47,731 bases of DNA from Phycisphaera sp. TMED9 (GTDB taxonomy: Bacteria > Planctomycetota > Phycisphaerae > Phycisphaerales > SM1A02), in the NCBI GenBank assembly GCA_002167845.2, contig NHBO02000075.1, positions 17,557-65,287 of the forward strand, given 5' to 3'. Below, piece after piece: positions 1 through 7,121 of the stretch. A program made the translations under genes and the position numbers. The number at the start of each line of letters is the position of its first letter. The first letter of the stretch is position 1. The notes below the pieces were generated by a model that saw nothing but the letters and a program-made list of their open reading frames with translations, made no database searches and had not been told where the DNA came from.

Positions 1-37
1 GGGCTTGCAGTCGGGGATATTGCTTCTCAGCGACCAT
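1..37 (-). CDS. rplE: 50S ribosomal protein L5, N-terminal fragment
   Basis: Only the first 12 codons are inside the window; the gene continues past the left edge. They read MVAEKQYPRLQA, which fits the usual L5 start (a short lead followed by YPRL). A GGAAGGA ribosome binding site lies 9 nt before the ATG at 37-35. L5 binds 5S rRNA in the large subunit. The call rests mainly on position: rplE directly follows rplX in the standard spc operon order, and 76 nt separate them here. Confidence 0.8.
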   Translation of the reverse strand, partial: MVAEKQYPRLQA

Positions 38-113
38 GACTCTGATTCCTTCCGACCGGCGAATGCCGGTCATGCTCATCGCGGTGCCCGTGGCACCACC
101 GTTTCAACGGGCC

Positions 114-449
114 TCAGCCCTTCCGAGGTCCTCGAAGAACGTGAAGTTCCTTGTCTCCACGAACCGCGATCCGGACCTTGCTTCCATCCTCCCGGACCTG
201 GAAGCGAACCCGACTGGGCTTGCCGTCCACGACCGGACTGACGTTCGAGATGTGGATCGGCATCTCCTGCTCGATGACGCTTCCCTGAGGACGCTGCTGC
301 GTCGGCTTCAGGTTGCGCTTGCGGACGTTGACGCCGCCGACGACGACTCTGTCGCCCTCGATGTCGATCGAGAGGATCTCACCGACCTGACCCTTGCTGT
401 TTCCAGAGGTGATGATCACTTGATCACCACGCTTGACGTGACGTGCCAT
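114..449 (-). CDS. rplX: 50S ribosomal protein L24
   Basis: This 111-residue protein nucleates assembly of the large ribosomal subunit by binding 23S rRNA. The start MARHVKRGDQVIITSGNSKG is a typical L24 KOW region, with the conserved run GDxVxVxxGxxKGxxG. The ATG at 449-447 was chosen because everything upstream in frame lacks ribosomal similarity and overlaps rplN. Only 2 nt separate it from the rplN stop codon, so the two are probably translationally coupled. It is slightly longer than the usual 100-105 residues. Confidence 0.95.
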   Translation of the reverse strand: MARHVKRGDQVIITSGNSKGQVGEILSIDIEGDRVVVGGVNVRKRNLKPTQQRPQGSVIEQEMPIHISNVSPVVDGKPSRVRFQVREDGSKVRIAVRGDKELHVLRGPRKG

Positions 450-451
450 GT

Positions 452-838
452 TCAGACGACCTCCGAAGCGAGGGAAACGATCTTCATGTAGTTCTTCTCG
501 CGAAGCTCTCGAGCGACCGCCCCGAAGATCCGGGTCCCCTTGGGGTTCCCGTCGGGATCGACGATCACACAGGCGTTGGAGTCGAACCGAACGTAGGTTC
601 CATCCGACCGACGGGACGGATACTTGGTGCGAACGATGACCGCCTGCACCTTGTCGCCCGCCTTGATGTCGGCATTGGGCAACGCCTTCTTGACGGTGCA
701 GATGATGCGATCGCCCACGCCCACACTGAGGCGGGTGTAGCGGCCACGTGCCGTCGACATGCCCTTCGTACCGATCACCATGGCCACTTTGGCACCACTG
801 TTGTCGGCGACGTCGAGTCTTGATTCCTTTTGGATCAT
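452..838 (-). CDS. rplN: 50S ribosomal protein L14
   Basis: L14 is a 128-residue large-subunit protein at the interface with the 30S subunit. It opens with [17 protein letters not shown], the highly conserved start of the family, and contains the typical RTKY and FGAVARELR segments. A few extra C-terminal residues make it longer than the common 122. A 113-nt gap separates it from rpsQ upstream, the widest gap in the downstream half of this operon, and that gap contains a small hairpin (GGGTC-GAT-GACCC core near 870). Confidence 0.97.
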   Translation of the reverse strand: MIQKESRLDVADNSGAKVAMVIGTKGMSTARGRYTRLSVGVGDRIICTVKKALPNADIKAGDKVQAVIVRTKYPSRRSDGTYVRFDSNACVIVDPDGNPKGTRIFGAVARELREKNYMKIVSLASEVV

Positions 839-951
839 CGCTGGGGATCCGCTTCATGGTTCCGGACCGGGTCGATGACCCGATGCGGTGGTGTTTCAAT
901 GTTTCGAGACTGCACTACTTCACGCACGAACGTTTCAATTAAACCGGGGGG

Positions 952-1236
952 TCATTCCGACCCGATGGCCTTCTCGATGACCCTGGTGAGAATCCAGGAC
1001 TTCGTCTTCGAGATCGGCCGGCACTCGGCCACTTCGACTCGATCGCCGAGGTGACTCTCGTTCTTCGCATCGTGCACCTGGAGGACGGACCGCCGCCGGA
1101 TGTACTTGCCGTACTTCGGATGCTTCACGGAATACTTGATCACGACCTTCCGGGTTTGATCCCGGGCGTCGCTCTCGACGATTCCGATCCTGCGGGGCGC
1201 CTTCTCGGGCACGTTGATTTCACTCAGGTGGCTCAT
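952..1236 (-). CDS. rpsQ: 30S ribosomal protein S17
   Basis: This 94-residue protein binds 16S rRNA early in small-subunit assembly. The segment RRIGIVESDARDQTRKVVI and the later KYGKYIRRRS match the OB-fold core of S17, where a GxVxSDKMxKT motif is usual. It sits between rpmC and rplN as in the standard order. It is a little longer than the typical 80-88 residues, with the extra residues at both ends. Confidence 0.95.
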   Translation of the reverse strand: MSHLSEINVPEKAPRRIGIVESDARDQTRKVVIKYSVKHPKYGKYIRRRSVLQVHDAKNESHLGDRVEVAECRPISKTKSWILTRVIEKAIGSE

Positions 1237-1295
1237 GTGGTCTTTTCCGTGTCCGGACCTGGTCCGGACCTGGGGCTTTCATTCAGTCGCTGGGT

Positions 1296-1499
1296 TCAGG
1301 CGGACGCTTCCGCGGTCGCTCGGGCCTTCTGTTCCGTCATCAGACGGGCGATGTCCTTCTTGATCTTCGCAAACTGCGAGACGTCCTCGATCTTCTCGGT
1401 GACCGACTGGTTTCGGAGTTCGAAGTGACGTCGGCGAAGACGGTCCATCTCCACCTCGATCTCCTCGTCGTTCAATTTTCGGACTTCCTTGGGGGTCAT
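1296..1499 (-). CDS. rpmC: 50S ribosomal protein L29
   Basis: This 67-residue helical protein lies near the peptide exit tunnel. It shows the usual pattern of the family: an N-terminal EVRKLNDEEI helix, a FELRNQ segment equivalent to the FNLRFQ/LRFQ region, and a C-terminal KKDIARLMTEQKAR helix. It follows rplP by 73 nt and precedes rpsQ by 59 nt, in the standard S10 operon order. Confidence 0.95.
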   Translation of the reverse strand: MTPKEVRKLNDEEIEVEMDRLRRRHFELRNQSVTEKIEDVSQFAKIKKDIARLMTEQKARATAEASA

Positions 1500-1572
1500 C
1501 GCACGGTTCCTGATGATGTGGCACCCTGAGGATGCCTTCGATTCGATTCAGCGACGTCGGCGTCGCATGGTG

Positions 1573-1992
1573 TCATACGGCCAGTCGGCGGCCGACGAAT
1601 CGGCAACGAACGGGCATCTTGTGAGCGATACGGGCAAACGCCTGCTTCGCCATGTCTTCGGTCACGCCGGAGATCTCATAGAGAATGGTTCCGGGCTTGA
1701 TTCGAGCGGCCCAGTACTCGGCTTCCGCCTTTCCCTTACCCATTCGAGTCTCAAGCGGCTTCTTCGAGACGGGCTTGTCCGGGAAGACCCGGATGTAGAT
1801 CTTGCCCTGACGGCGAAGAAAGTGCTGCGCCGCGATTCGGCCGGCTTCGATCTGCCGCGCGGTGAGCCAGTGGGCTTCGAGCGACTGAAGACCGAAGTCT
1901 CCAAACGCAACGTAGTTGCCGCGAGTAGCGTTGCCCCGAAGGCTTCCACGCTGCTGCTTCCTGAACTTGGTTCTCTTGGGCAACATCGGCAT
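1573..1992 (-). CDS. rplP: 50S ribosomal protein L16
   Basis: L16 is a 139-residue large-subunit protein close to the A site and peptidyl transferase centre. The start MPMLPKRTKFRKQQRG and the segments GRIAAQHFLRRQGKIYIRVF and RMGKGKAEAEYWAA are hallmark L16 sequences, and its length is normal. It lies directly downstream of rpsC with a 53-nt gap. Confidence 0.98.
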   Translation of the reverse strand: MPMLPKRTKFRKQQRGSLRGNATRGNYVAFGDFGLQSLEAHWLTARQIEAGRIAAQHFLRRQGKIYIRVFPDKPVSKKPLETRMGKGKAEAEYWAARIKPGTILYEISGVTEDMAKQAFARIAHKMPVRCRFVGRRLAV

Positions 1993-2045
1993 GACGATTC
2001 ACTCCTACGGGCCACGTGGCCCTCGCTGTTCCTGACTTCAAACGC

Positions 2046-2753
2046 TCAACGACGACCACGGGCCCGGGCACGACCGCCGGCGGCGGACGTCTGGACGCTG
2101 TTGTCATCCTCGTGATCACCGAACATTCCCTTGTAGACCCAGACCTTGACACCGATGATGCCGTAGGTGGTCTTGCTCTCCGCAAGGGCGTAGTCCACAT
2201 TCGCCTGCAGCGTCGACAACGGGATCGACCCGAGGCGAGTGTCGAATCGACGGCTCATCTCGGCTCCACCCAGACGACCGGCGACCTGGATGCGGATGCC
2301 CTTGGCACCGTTCTGCATCGCGGATTCGCATCGCTGCTTCAACGACCGACGGAAGTTCGATCGCTTCTTCATCTGCTCCGAGACGGTTTCCGCGATCAAG
2401 GTCGCGTCGATCTCGGGGTTCTTGATCTCGATGATCTTGATGACCACCTTGCGACCGGTGAGGGCCTGAAGGTCGCGGGTGAGGTTCTCGACCTCGCTGC
2501 CCTTCTGGCCGACCACCTGCCCGGGACGGGCGGTTCGGATGATGACCGTCAGTTCCTCGCGGGTTCGCTCGAGGAAGATGTCGGACACCGCCGCGAAGGG
2601 TGGGGTTCGGTTGAGTCGCTTGTCGACGAACTTCCGGATTCGATAGTCCTCGACGAGAAGCTCGCCGAAGAGTGCCTTGGGCGCGAACCACCTGGACTTG
2701 TGGGTCTCGGTGATTCCCACGCGGAATCCGAATGGATGTGTTTTCTGTCCCAT
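2046..2753 (-). CDS. rpsC: 30S ribosomal protein S3
   Basis: S3 is a 235-residue protein at the mRNA entry site of the small subunit. A type II KH domain is visible around VVGQKGSEVENL, and the C-terminal domain includes LGGAEMSRR and the YGIIGVKVW motif. I place the start at the ATG at 2753-2751 because MGQKTHPFGFRVG is the conserved N-terminus. An in-frame ATG nine codons upstream (2780) is possible but would add residues not seen in the family. Neither start has a convincing ribosome binding site. The C-terminus is rich in Gly and Arg. Confidence 0.96.
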   Translation of the reverse strand: MGQKTHPFGFRVGITETHKSRWFAPKALFGELLVEDYRIRKFVDKRLNRTPPFAAVSDIFLERTREELTVIIRTARPGQVVGQKGSEVENLTRDLQALTGRKVVIKIIEIKNPEIDATLIAETVSEQMKKRSNFRRSLKQRCESAMQNGAKGIRIQVAGRLGGAEMSRRFDTRLGSIPLSTLQANVDYALAESKTTYGIIGVKVWVYKGMFGDHEDDNSVQTSAAGGRARARGRR

Positions 2754-2823
2754 GTCGTTCTCGGGGCCGACATCACTCATGCGATGCCGGGATGTATCGA
2801 TCGATCGTGAACTCGATTGAGGG

Positions 2824-3162
2824 TCAGCCCTCGGGTGATTCAGCCACTTCCACGTGAAGGTGACTGGTTCGCTTGTTGATCGGGTGGGCCCGACCTCTGT
2901 CCTTGGGCTGGAATCGCTTGATGGTCGGGCCTTCGTCGACCCAGGTTCGACTCACCACCAGGCTCGCGACGTCCGCATCGGACTCCTCGGCGTTGGCGAT
3001 GGCGCTCTTCAGAACGGCCTTGAGGTACCACGCGCCGCGCTTCTTGCTGAAGTCAAGCGAGGTCAGAGCCTCGTCGACCGGCATGCCGCGGACCATGTCT
3101 GCGACGAGCCGTGCCTTGCGGGGGGCGATACGAGCGAATTGATGGGAGGCTTTATATGCCAT
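2824..3162 (-). CDS. rplV: 50S ribosomal protein L22
   Basis: This 112-residue protein lines the nascent peptide exit tunnel. It has the family N-terminal segment RIAPRKARLVADMVRGMPV and the C-terminal beta hairpin region with KRFQPKDRGRAHPINKRTSH, which carries the tunnel-facing loop (compare the usual PRAKGRAxxIxKRTSHI). Its position between rpsS and rpsC is standard. Confidence 0.97.
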   Translation of the reverse strand: MAYKASHQFARIAPRKARLVADMVRGMPVDEALTSLDFSKKRGAWYLKAVLKSAIANAEESDADVASLVVSRTWVDEGPTIKRFQPKDRGRAHPINKRTSHLHVEVAESPEG

Positions 3163-3193
3163 GACTGTGTCCTGTCAGGTCGGCCGACCGAAG

Positions 3194-3475
3194 TCAGCGG
3201 GACTTGATGCCTTCCTTCTTGTTCGTGTGACCGCGGAAGAGACGGGTCGGACTGAATTCGCCGAGCTTGTGACCGACCATGTCCTCGGTGCAGTACACCT
3301 CGGTGAAGGCTCGGCCGTTGTGAACCTCGAAGGTCACGCCGATGAATTCCGGAACGACGGTGCAATCACGCGCCCACGTGCGGATCGGGCGGCGGTTGCC
3401 GCTCTCGGTCTGCATCTCCACCTTGCGGTAGAGCTTCTCGTCGACGAATGGACCCTTTTTGAGCGACCTGGACAT
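3194..3475 (-). CDS. rpsS: 30S ribosomal protein S19
   Basis: S19 is a 93-residue small-subunit head protein. It begins [15 protein letters not shown], the diagnostic start of the family, and later has [15 protein letters not shown] and [11 protein letters not shown]. Length and order are normal: it lies 31 nt upstream of rplV and 81 nt downstream of rplB. Confidence 0.98.
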   Translation of the reverse strand: MSRSLKKGPFVDEKLYRKVEMQTESGNRRPIRTWARDCTVVPEFIGVTFEVHNGRAFTEVYCTEDMVGHKLGEFSPTRLFRGHTNKKEGIKSR

Positions 3476-3556
3476 GTGTGCTTCTCGGAGTCTTGAACCG
3501 CTTCAAGCGGCGAGGAAAACGAAGAAAACGATCGGAACGGAACCGACGTGAGCCGG

Positions 3557-4411
3557 TCAGACCTTCAACTGGCCGTAACGCCGCGACTTGCGACGACGGA
3601 TGATTCGAGCATCACTGGACTTGCCGCGGACACGAGTTCGTCCACCCTTGGACTGCGTGCCTGCCGCGTTGGACGGCTCCTGGCCACCCTTGGACTTGCC
3701 GTCACCACCGCCATGCGGATGGCAGTGATGGCTCATCGCCACACCACGAGTCCGGGGTCGCCGACCGAGCCAGCGAGCACGGCCCGCCTTGCCGAGCACG
3801 ACGTTGCCGTGATCGGGATTGCCCAGAACGCCGATGGTCGCGCGACAATCGACGGAGACCTGCCGGATTTCGCCGGAAGGCATCACGATGGTCGCCCATC
3901 GCCCTTCCTTATTGGTGAGCCTCGCACCGACGCCGGCCGAGCGGCAGAGCTTGCCACCGCCACCGGGCTGCAACTCGAGGGAGTGCACGGTGAGACCGGT
4001 CGGAATGTACTTGAGCGGCATGCAGTTGCCGGGCGACGGTTCGATCGCGGAGTCGCTCGACATGAGCACGTCACCGTCGGTCACGGCCTTGGGAGCCGGG
4101 ATGTACCGAAGGGTGCCGTCCTCGTAACGGAGCAGGGCGATGTGGCACGACCGGTTGGGGTCGTACTCGATGCCGATGATCGTCGCGGGCATGTCGTCCT
4201 TGCGACGCTTGAAGTCGATCTTGCGATACCGACGCTTGTGGCCACCACCTCGACCGAGGATGGTGATCTTGCCCTGGTTGTTCCGGGCACCCGTCTTGTG
4301 GAGCGGCGCGAGAAGTGACTTCTCGGGCGTCTTCTTGGTCACCTCGACATGGAGGTTGACCGACGCGTTCCGTCGTCCGGGAGTGGTTGGCTTGTAGACT
4401 CGAATGGCCAT
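3557..4411 (-). CDS. rplB: 50S ribosomal protein L2
   Basis: L2 is needed for subunit joining and peptidyl transferase activity. The 284-residue protein begins MAIRVYKPTTPGRRNAS and contains the SH3-like/OB core. The conserved loop with H231, H233 and the following GGGDGK sits near the C-terminus (equivalent to the catalytically important His229 region of E. coli L2). The C-terminal KSSDARIIRRRKSRR tail is typical. It is downstream of rplW by 64 nt. Confidence 0.98.
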   Translation of the reverse strand: MAIRVYKPTTPGRRNASVNLHVEVTKKTPEKSLLAPLHKTGARNNQGKITILGRGGGHKRRYRKIDFKRRKDDMPATIIGIEYDPNRSCHIALLRYEDGTLRYIPAPKAVTDGDVLMSSDSAIEPSPGNCMPLKYIPTGLTVHSLELQPGGGGKLCRSAGVGARLTNKEGRWATIVMPSGEIRQVSVDCRATIGVLGNPDHGNVVLGKAGRARWLGRRPRTRGVAMSHHCHPHGGGDGKSKGGQEPSNAAGTQSKGGRTRVRGKSSDARIIRRRKSRRYGQLKV

Positions 4412-4475
4412 GGTGTTGAATCCGTTCTCTGGTCGGCTTCGATCCCTGTCGGACCGACGACCCTGGAGCGTAAGG

Positions 4476-4754
4476 TCAGATCAGTTCGATGCGGTCCTCG
4501 GGATGAAGCTTGACGATCGCCCGCTTGACTGCGGCCGAGGTCACTCGTCCGTACTTCAGACGGCGGGTCTCACCCTTTCGGTTCTGGGTCGCGACCGAGT
4601 GGACGCGAACCTTGTAGAGGTCCTCGACCGCCTGGCGGACCATCGCCTTGGTGGCGCGACGGTCGACCTCGAAGGCGTAACGGTTGTTCTCTTCACTGTC
4701 GATGGTCGCCTTTTCGGTGACCAGCGGACGGCGGATGACGTCGGTGGCGTGCAT
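4476..4754 (-). CDS. rplW: 50S ribosomal protein L23
   Basis: L23 is a 92-residue protein at the tunnel exit that docks trigger factor and SRP. The segments DVIRRPLVTEKAT and YAFEVDRRATK are the family signatures, and the C-terminus RIELI is the normal end. Its ATG begins 1 nt after the rplD stop codon, indicating translational coupling. Confidence 0.97.
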   Translation of the reverse strand: MHATDVIRRPLVTEKATIDSEENNRYAFEVDRRATKAMVRQAVEDLYKVRVHSVATQNRKGETRRLKYGRVTSAAVKRAIVKLHPEDRIELI

Positions 4755-4755
4755 A

Positions 4756-5448
4756 TCAGGCGACCTCCTTGGTGGCGTCTTCGTTCGCAGGGAAGCAGGA
4801 ACCGTCCAGGAACGACTCGAGCGACGCCCGGTCGATCACGAGGTAGCGGTGGTTGAGCAACTCGAAGGCATTGAGCTGGGCCACTCGGATGGTGTCCACG
4901 CTCTCGATGTTCCTCGCGGACAACGCGGCGTTTCGGTTTCCGGCGTCCAGCGCCATGAGGCACGTGCGATCGATGCCGATGGCACCGAGCAACGAGATCA
5001 TGTCCTTGGTCCTGGGCGCATCCATGCCGAGATCCGTGAGGCACTTGACCTCACCGTCGACCAGCTTCGCAAGCAGTGCATTGCGATTGGCGAGACGACG
5101 CATCTTCTTGGTCATCTTGGATCGGAAGTCCTCGCGGGTGCGGTTCTTCGCGAAAGCGACGCCACCACCCTTGCGGATGAGCGTTCGGGAAGCACCCGCC
5201 CGGGCGTTGCCGGTGCCCTTCTGCTTGTAGAGCTTTCGCGTCGAGCCCTGGACCATGCCGCGACTCTTGGTGCGGGCTGATCCCTGGCGCTGGTTGCCGT
5301 GTGTGATCACGTAGGCCTGCTTGAGCAGGGAGAATCGAATCTCACCGCCGAGGAGGGCGGGATCGATCTGCAGCGTGTCCACCTGCTTGCCGGACTTGTC
5401 AAGGATCGGCAAGTCAATGTTCGAAATGGTTTCGACTTCGGTCATCAT
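4756..5448 (-). CDS. rplD: 50S ribosomal protein L4
   Basis: L4 is a 230-residue large-subunit protein; its central loop reaches the exit tunnel. The loop region with QGSARTKSRGMVQGSTRKLY and the KQKGTGNARAG motif is clear. Two adjacent ATG codons (5448 and 5445) can both serve as the start; an AGGA site lies just upstream. In E. coli, L4 represses its own S10 operon; whether that holds here is unknown, but the 182-nt gap upstream, with a 9-bp hairpin, is unusual within this operon. Confidence 0.97.
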   Translation of the reverse strand: MMTEVETISNIDLPILDKSGKQVDTLQIDPALLGGEIRFSLLKQAYVITHGNQRQGSARTKSRGMVQGSTRKLYKQKGTGNARAGASRTLIRKGGGVAFAKNRTREDFRSKMTKKMRRLANRNALLAKLVDGEVKCLTDLGMDAPRTKDMISLLGAIGIDRTCLMALDAGNRNAALSARNIESVDTIRVAQLNAFELLNHRYLVIDRASLESFLDGSCFPANEDATKEVA

Positions 5449-5601
5449 CGGTTCCTAAAGGCCGGCCTGTCACCGGCATTCGCCTTACCCTCCGGTCGCC
5501 TGTCATTGAATGACGACGGGCAGGGGTCGACTCGGGTCCATCCACGATTGTCTTGATTCGGTGGTTCCGGGCGTCGCATGACGCTGACGGCCTTTCGAAT
5601 C

Positions 5602-5624
5602 CGGTCGGGCCTCATGCCCGACCG
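5602..5624 (-). other. 9-bp hairpin between rplC and rplD
   Basis: CGGTCGGGC (5602-5610) and GCCCGACCG (5616-5624) form a perfect 9-bp stem with a 5-nt loop, 6 nt after the rplC stop codon. There is no U-tract, so it is not a standard terminator. It may protect an mRNA end, attenuate, or bind a regulatory ribosomal protein. Confidence 0.5.
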
Positions 5625-5630
5625 CTTGGT

Positions 5631-6317
5631 TCACGCCTTGGCCTGCTTGTGGGCCTTGGACTTGTAGAGCCGGACCGCCGGCTTCACATACAGATCACAG
5701 CCGTTCGGTCCCGGAACCGGGCCCTTCACGACCAGAAGATTCTTCTCAGGGTCGGCGTGGATCACGTCCAGACTTCGAACAGTGACCTGCTCGCCGCCCA
5801 TGCGTCCCGCCATTTTCTTGCCCTTCTTGACCTTCGGACCGGTACCGAGGTTGGTGGCGTGGCCACCGATCGAACCGGGACGACGGTGTGCACGCTTCAC
5901 ACCATGGGACGCTTCCTTGCCGCGGAAGTTGTGACGCTTCATCACGCCCTGGAAGCCCTTGCCCTTGCTGATGCCGGTGACGTCGACGAACTTCACGCCT
6001 TCAAACACCGAGACATCGAGGACCTGGCCGGACTCGAAGCCGTTGGCCTCGTCGTCGCTCTCGCAGCGGAATTCGCGGTGAACCCGCTTCGAGACGGTGC
6101 CGGCCTTCGCGTCATGACCGATCTGGGCCATCGCGGTTCGGCGGGGCTTGGCATCGGAGAACCCGAACTGGACCGCGGCGTAGCCATCGGTCTCCTCCGT
6201 CTTCACCTGGGTGACGATGCAGGGACCGGCTTCGACGATGGTCACCGGGATGTTGGTCCCGTCTTCGAGGAACCAGCGGGTCATGCCCACCTTGCGTCCC
6301 ATGATTGCTGCCGGCAT
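5631..6317 (-). CDS. rplC: 50S ribosomal protein L3
   Basis: L3 is a 228-residue protein that helps form the peptidyl transferase centre. It begins MPAAIMGRKVGMTRW, and the long loop region with GKGFQGVMKRHNFRG and the GRRPGSIG-like segment (RRPGSIGGHATN) is present. I chose the ATG at 6317 because it matches the family start and has an AGGAG site 8 nt upstream; a longer in-frame reading would add 40 residues with no family support. It is separated from rpsJ by 129 nt. Confidence 0.97.
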   Translation of the reverse strand: MPAAIMGRKVGMTRWFLEDGTNIPVTIVEAGPCIVTQVKTEETDGYAAVQFGFSDAKPRRTAMAQIGHDAKAGTVSKRVHREFRCESDDEANGFESGQVLDVSVFEGVKFVDVTGISKGKGFQGVMKRHNFRGKEASHGVKRAHRRPGSIGGHATNLGTGPKVKKGKKMAGRMGGEQVTVRSLDVIHADPEKNLLVVKGPVPGPNGCDLYVKPAVRLYKSKAHKQAKA

Positions 6318-6446
6318 CGGCGGTCTCCTGCAATGTCCCGTGTTGACGGGCTCGGTTCGTCGCCAGAGGTCCGATTGGACGTGACGGGGGAAGTCATGAA
6401 AAAAGCCGCGTCGTCCGTTTGGACGCTCGCGACTCACTGGTCGGTA

Positions 6447-6755
6447 TCAGGCCTTGATCTTCACGAAGACGCCCGCGGGAACCACGAGGCGGTTGAGGGC
6501 TTCGACGGTACGGTGGTTCGGTTCCGTGATGTCGATGATCCGCTTGTGCGTCCGAATCTCGAACTGCTCACGGGACTTCTTGTCCACGAACGGCGAACGG
6601 TTGACGGTGTAGACCTCGCGTCGGGTCGGCAGCGGAACGGGTCCCGCCACACGGGCGCCGGTGCGCTTGGCATGATCCACGATCTCACGAGCAGACGCGT
6701 CGAGCGCCTGGTGGTCGTAGGCTTCCATTCGAATTCGAATCTTACCGCCGGTCAT
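6447..6755 (-). CDS. rpsJ: 30S ribosomal protein S10
   Basis: S10 (102 residues) is in the small-subunit head and, as NusE, takes part in transcription antitermination. The start [18 protein letters not shown] and the segment [19 protein letters not shown] are diagnostic. It is the first gene of this operon copy: no fusA or tuf lies upstream; instead a strong promoter and a divergent unrelated gene follow. No strong Shine-Dalgarno sequence precedes the ATG. Confidence 0.98.
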   Translation of the reverse strand: MTGGKIRIRMEAYDHQALDASAREIVDHAKRTGARVAGPVPLPTRREVYTVNRSPFVDKKSREQFEIRTHKRIIDITEPNHRTVEALNRLVVPAGVFVKIKA

Positions 6756-6796
6756 GTGCCGTCTACCGATCCAAAGGAGTTGGGTCGAACTTGAAT

Positions 6797-6827
6797 ACGC
6801 GTGAATCTTTGAAAAACAACGCGTGAA
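6797..6827. repeat. direct repeat ACGCGTGAA x2 in the S10 operon leader
   Basis: The 9-mer ACGCGTGAA occurs at 6797-6805 and again at 6819-6827, a 22-nt period (two helical turns), between the rpsJ promoter and its start codon. It could be a protein site on DNA or an RNA element in the leader; no function is established. Confidence 0.55.
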
Positions 6828-6913
6828 GACAATCGAACCGTTTCCAATCCGCGACCAAAAGGCGGGTCACGAACGAGAAACGGAACTCACGCCAATTCAG
6901 GCGCGAACGGCGA

Positions 6914-6941
6914 ATAGTACAGATTTCGCGGCTCCTGTCAA
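6914..6941 (-). promoter_or_regulatory. sigma70-type promoter of the S10/spc operon
   Basis: On the minus strand a perfect -35 box TTGACA (6941-6936) is followed by a 16-nt spacer and a -10 box TACTAT (6919-6914). Transcription would start near 6907, giving a leader of about 150 nt before rpsJ. This is the closest match to the consensus in the window, as expected for a ribosomal protein operon. Confidence 0.8.
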
Positions 6942-7121
6942 CCTTCTGGCAACGGCTGCTGGCGGATCCGACCCCTTCCCCTTCCGGACGCGCCGTGTGG
7001 GATCGCCTCGAGATTCAAGACCCACTCCGATGGGCGGAACGAGCGTACAATCCGTCGCCTCCCGGCTTCCAAGGGGTATTGAACGCCCTTGGCCCGGTTT
7101 CCTTCCTGGAGCCTTCCTCAG

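Larger units (their letters stand above)
6756..7121. other. divergent intergenic region rpsJ / secreted protein gene
   Basis: This stretch holds the rpsJ promoter and the duplicated ACGCGTGAA element described separately. I see no credible gene on either strand, no RNA gene and no clear promoter for the plus-strand gene at 7122. Confidence 0.6.

Noticed and set aside
887-942. Two copies of ATTGAAAC on the minus strand before rplN, like the end of some CRISPR repeats
   Set aside because: Only 8 nt are shared, there are no further units, no regular spacers and no cas genes.
5553-6794. A 413-codon open frame on the plus strand across rplC and rpsJ
   Set aside because: It is antisense to two certain ribosomal protein genes.
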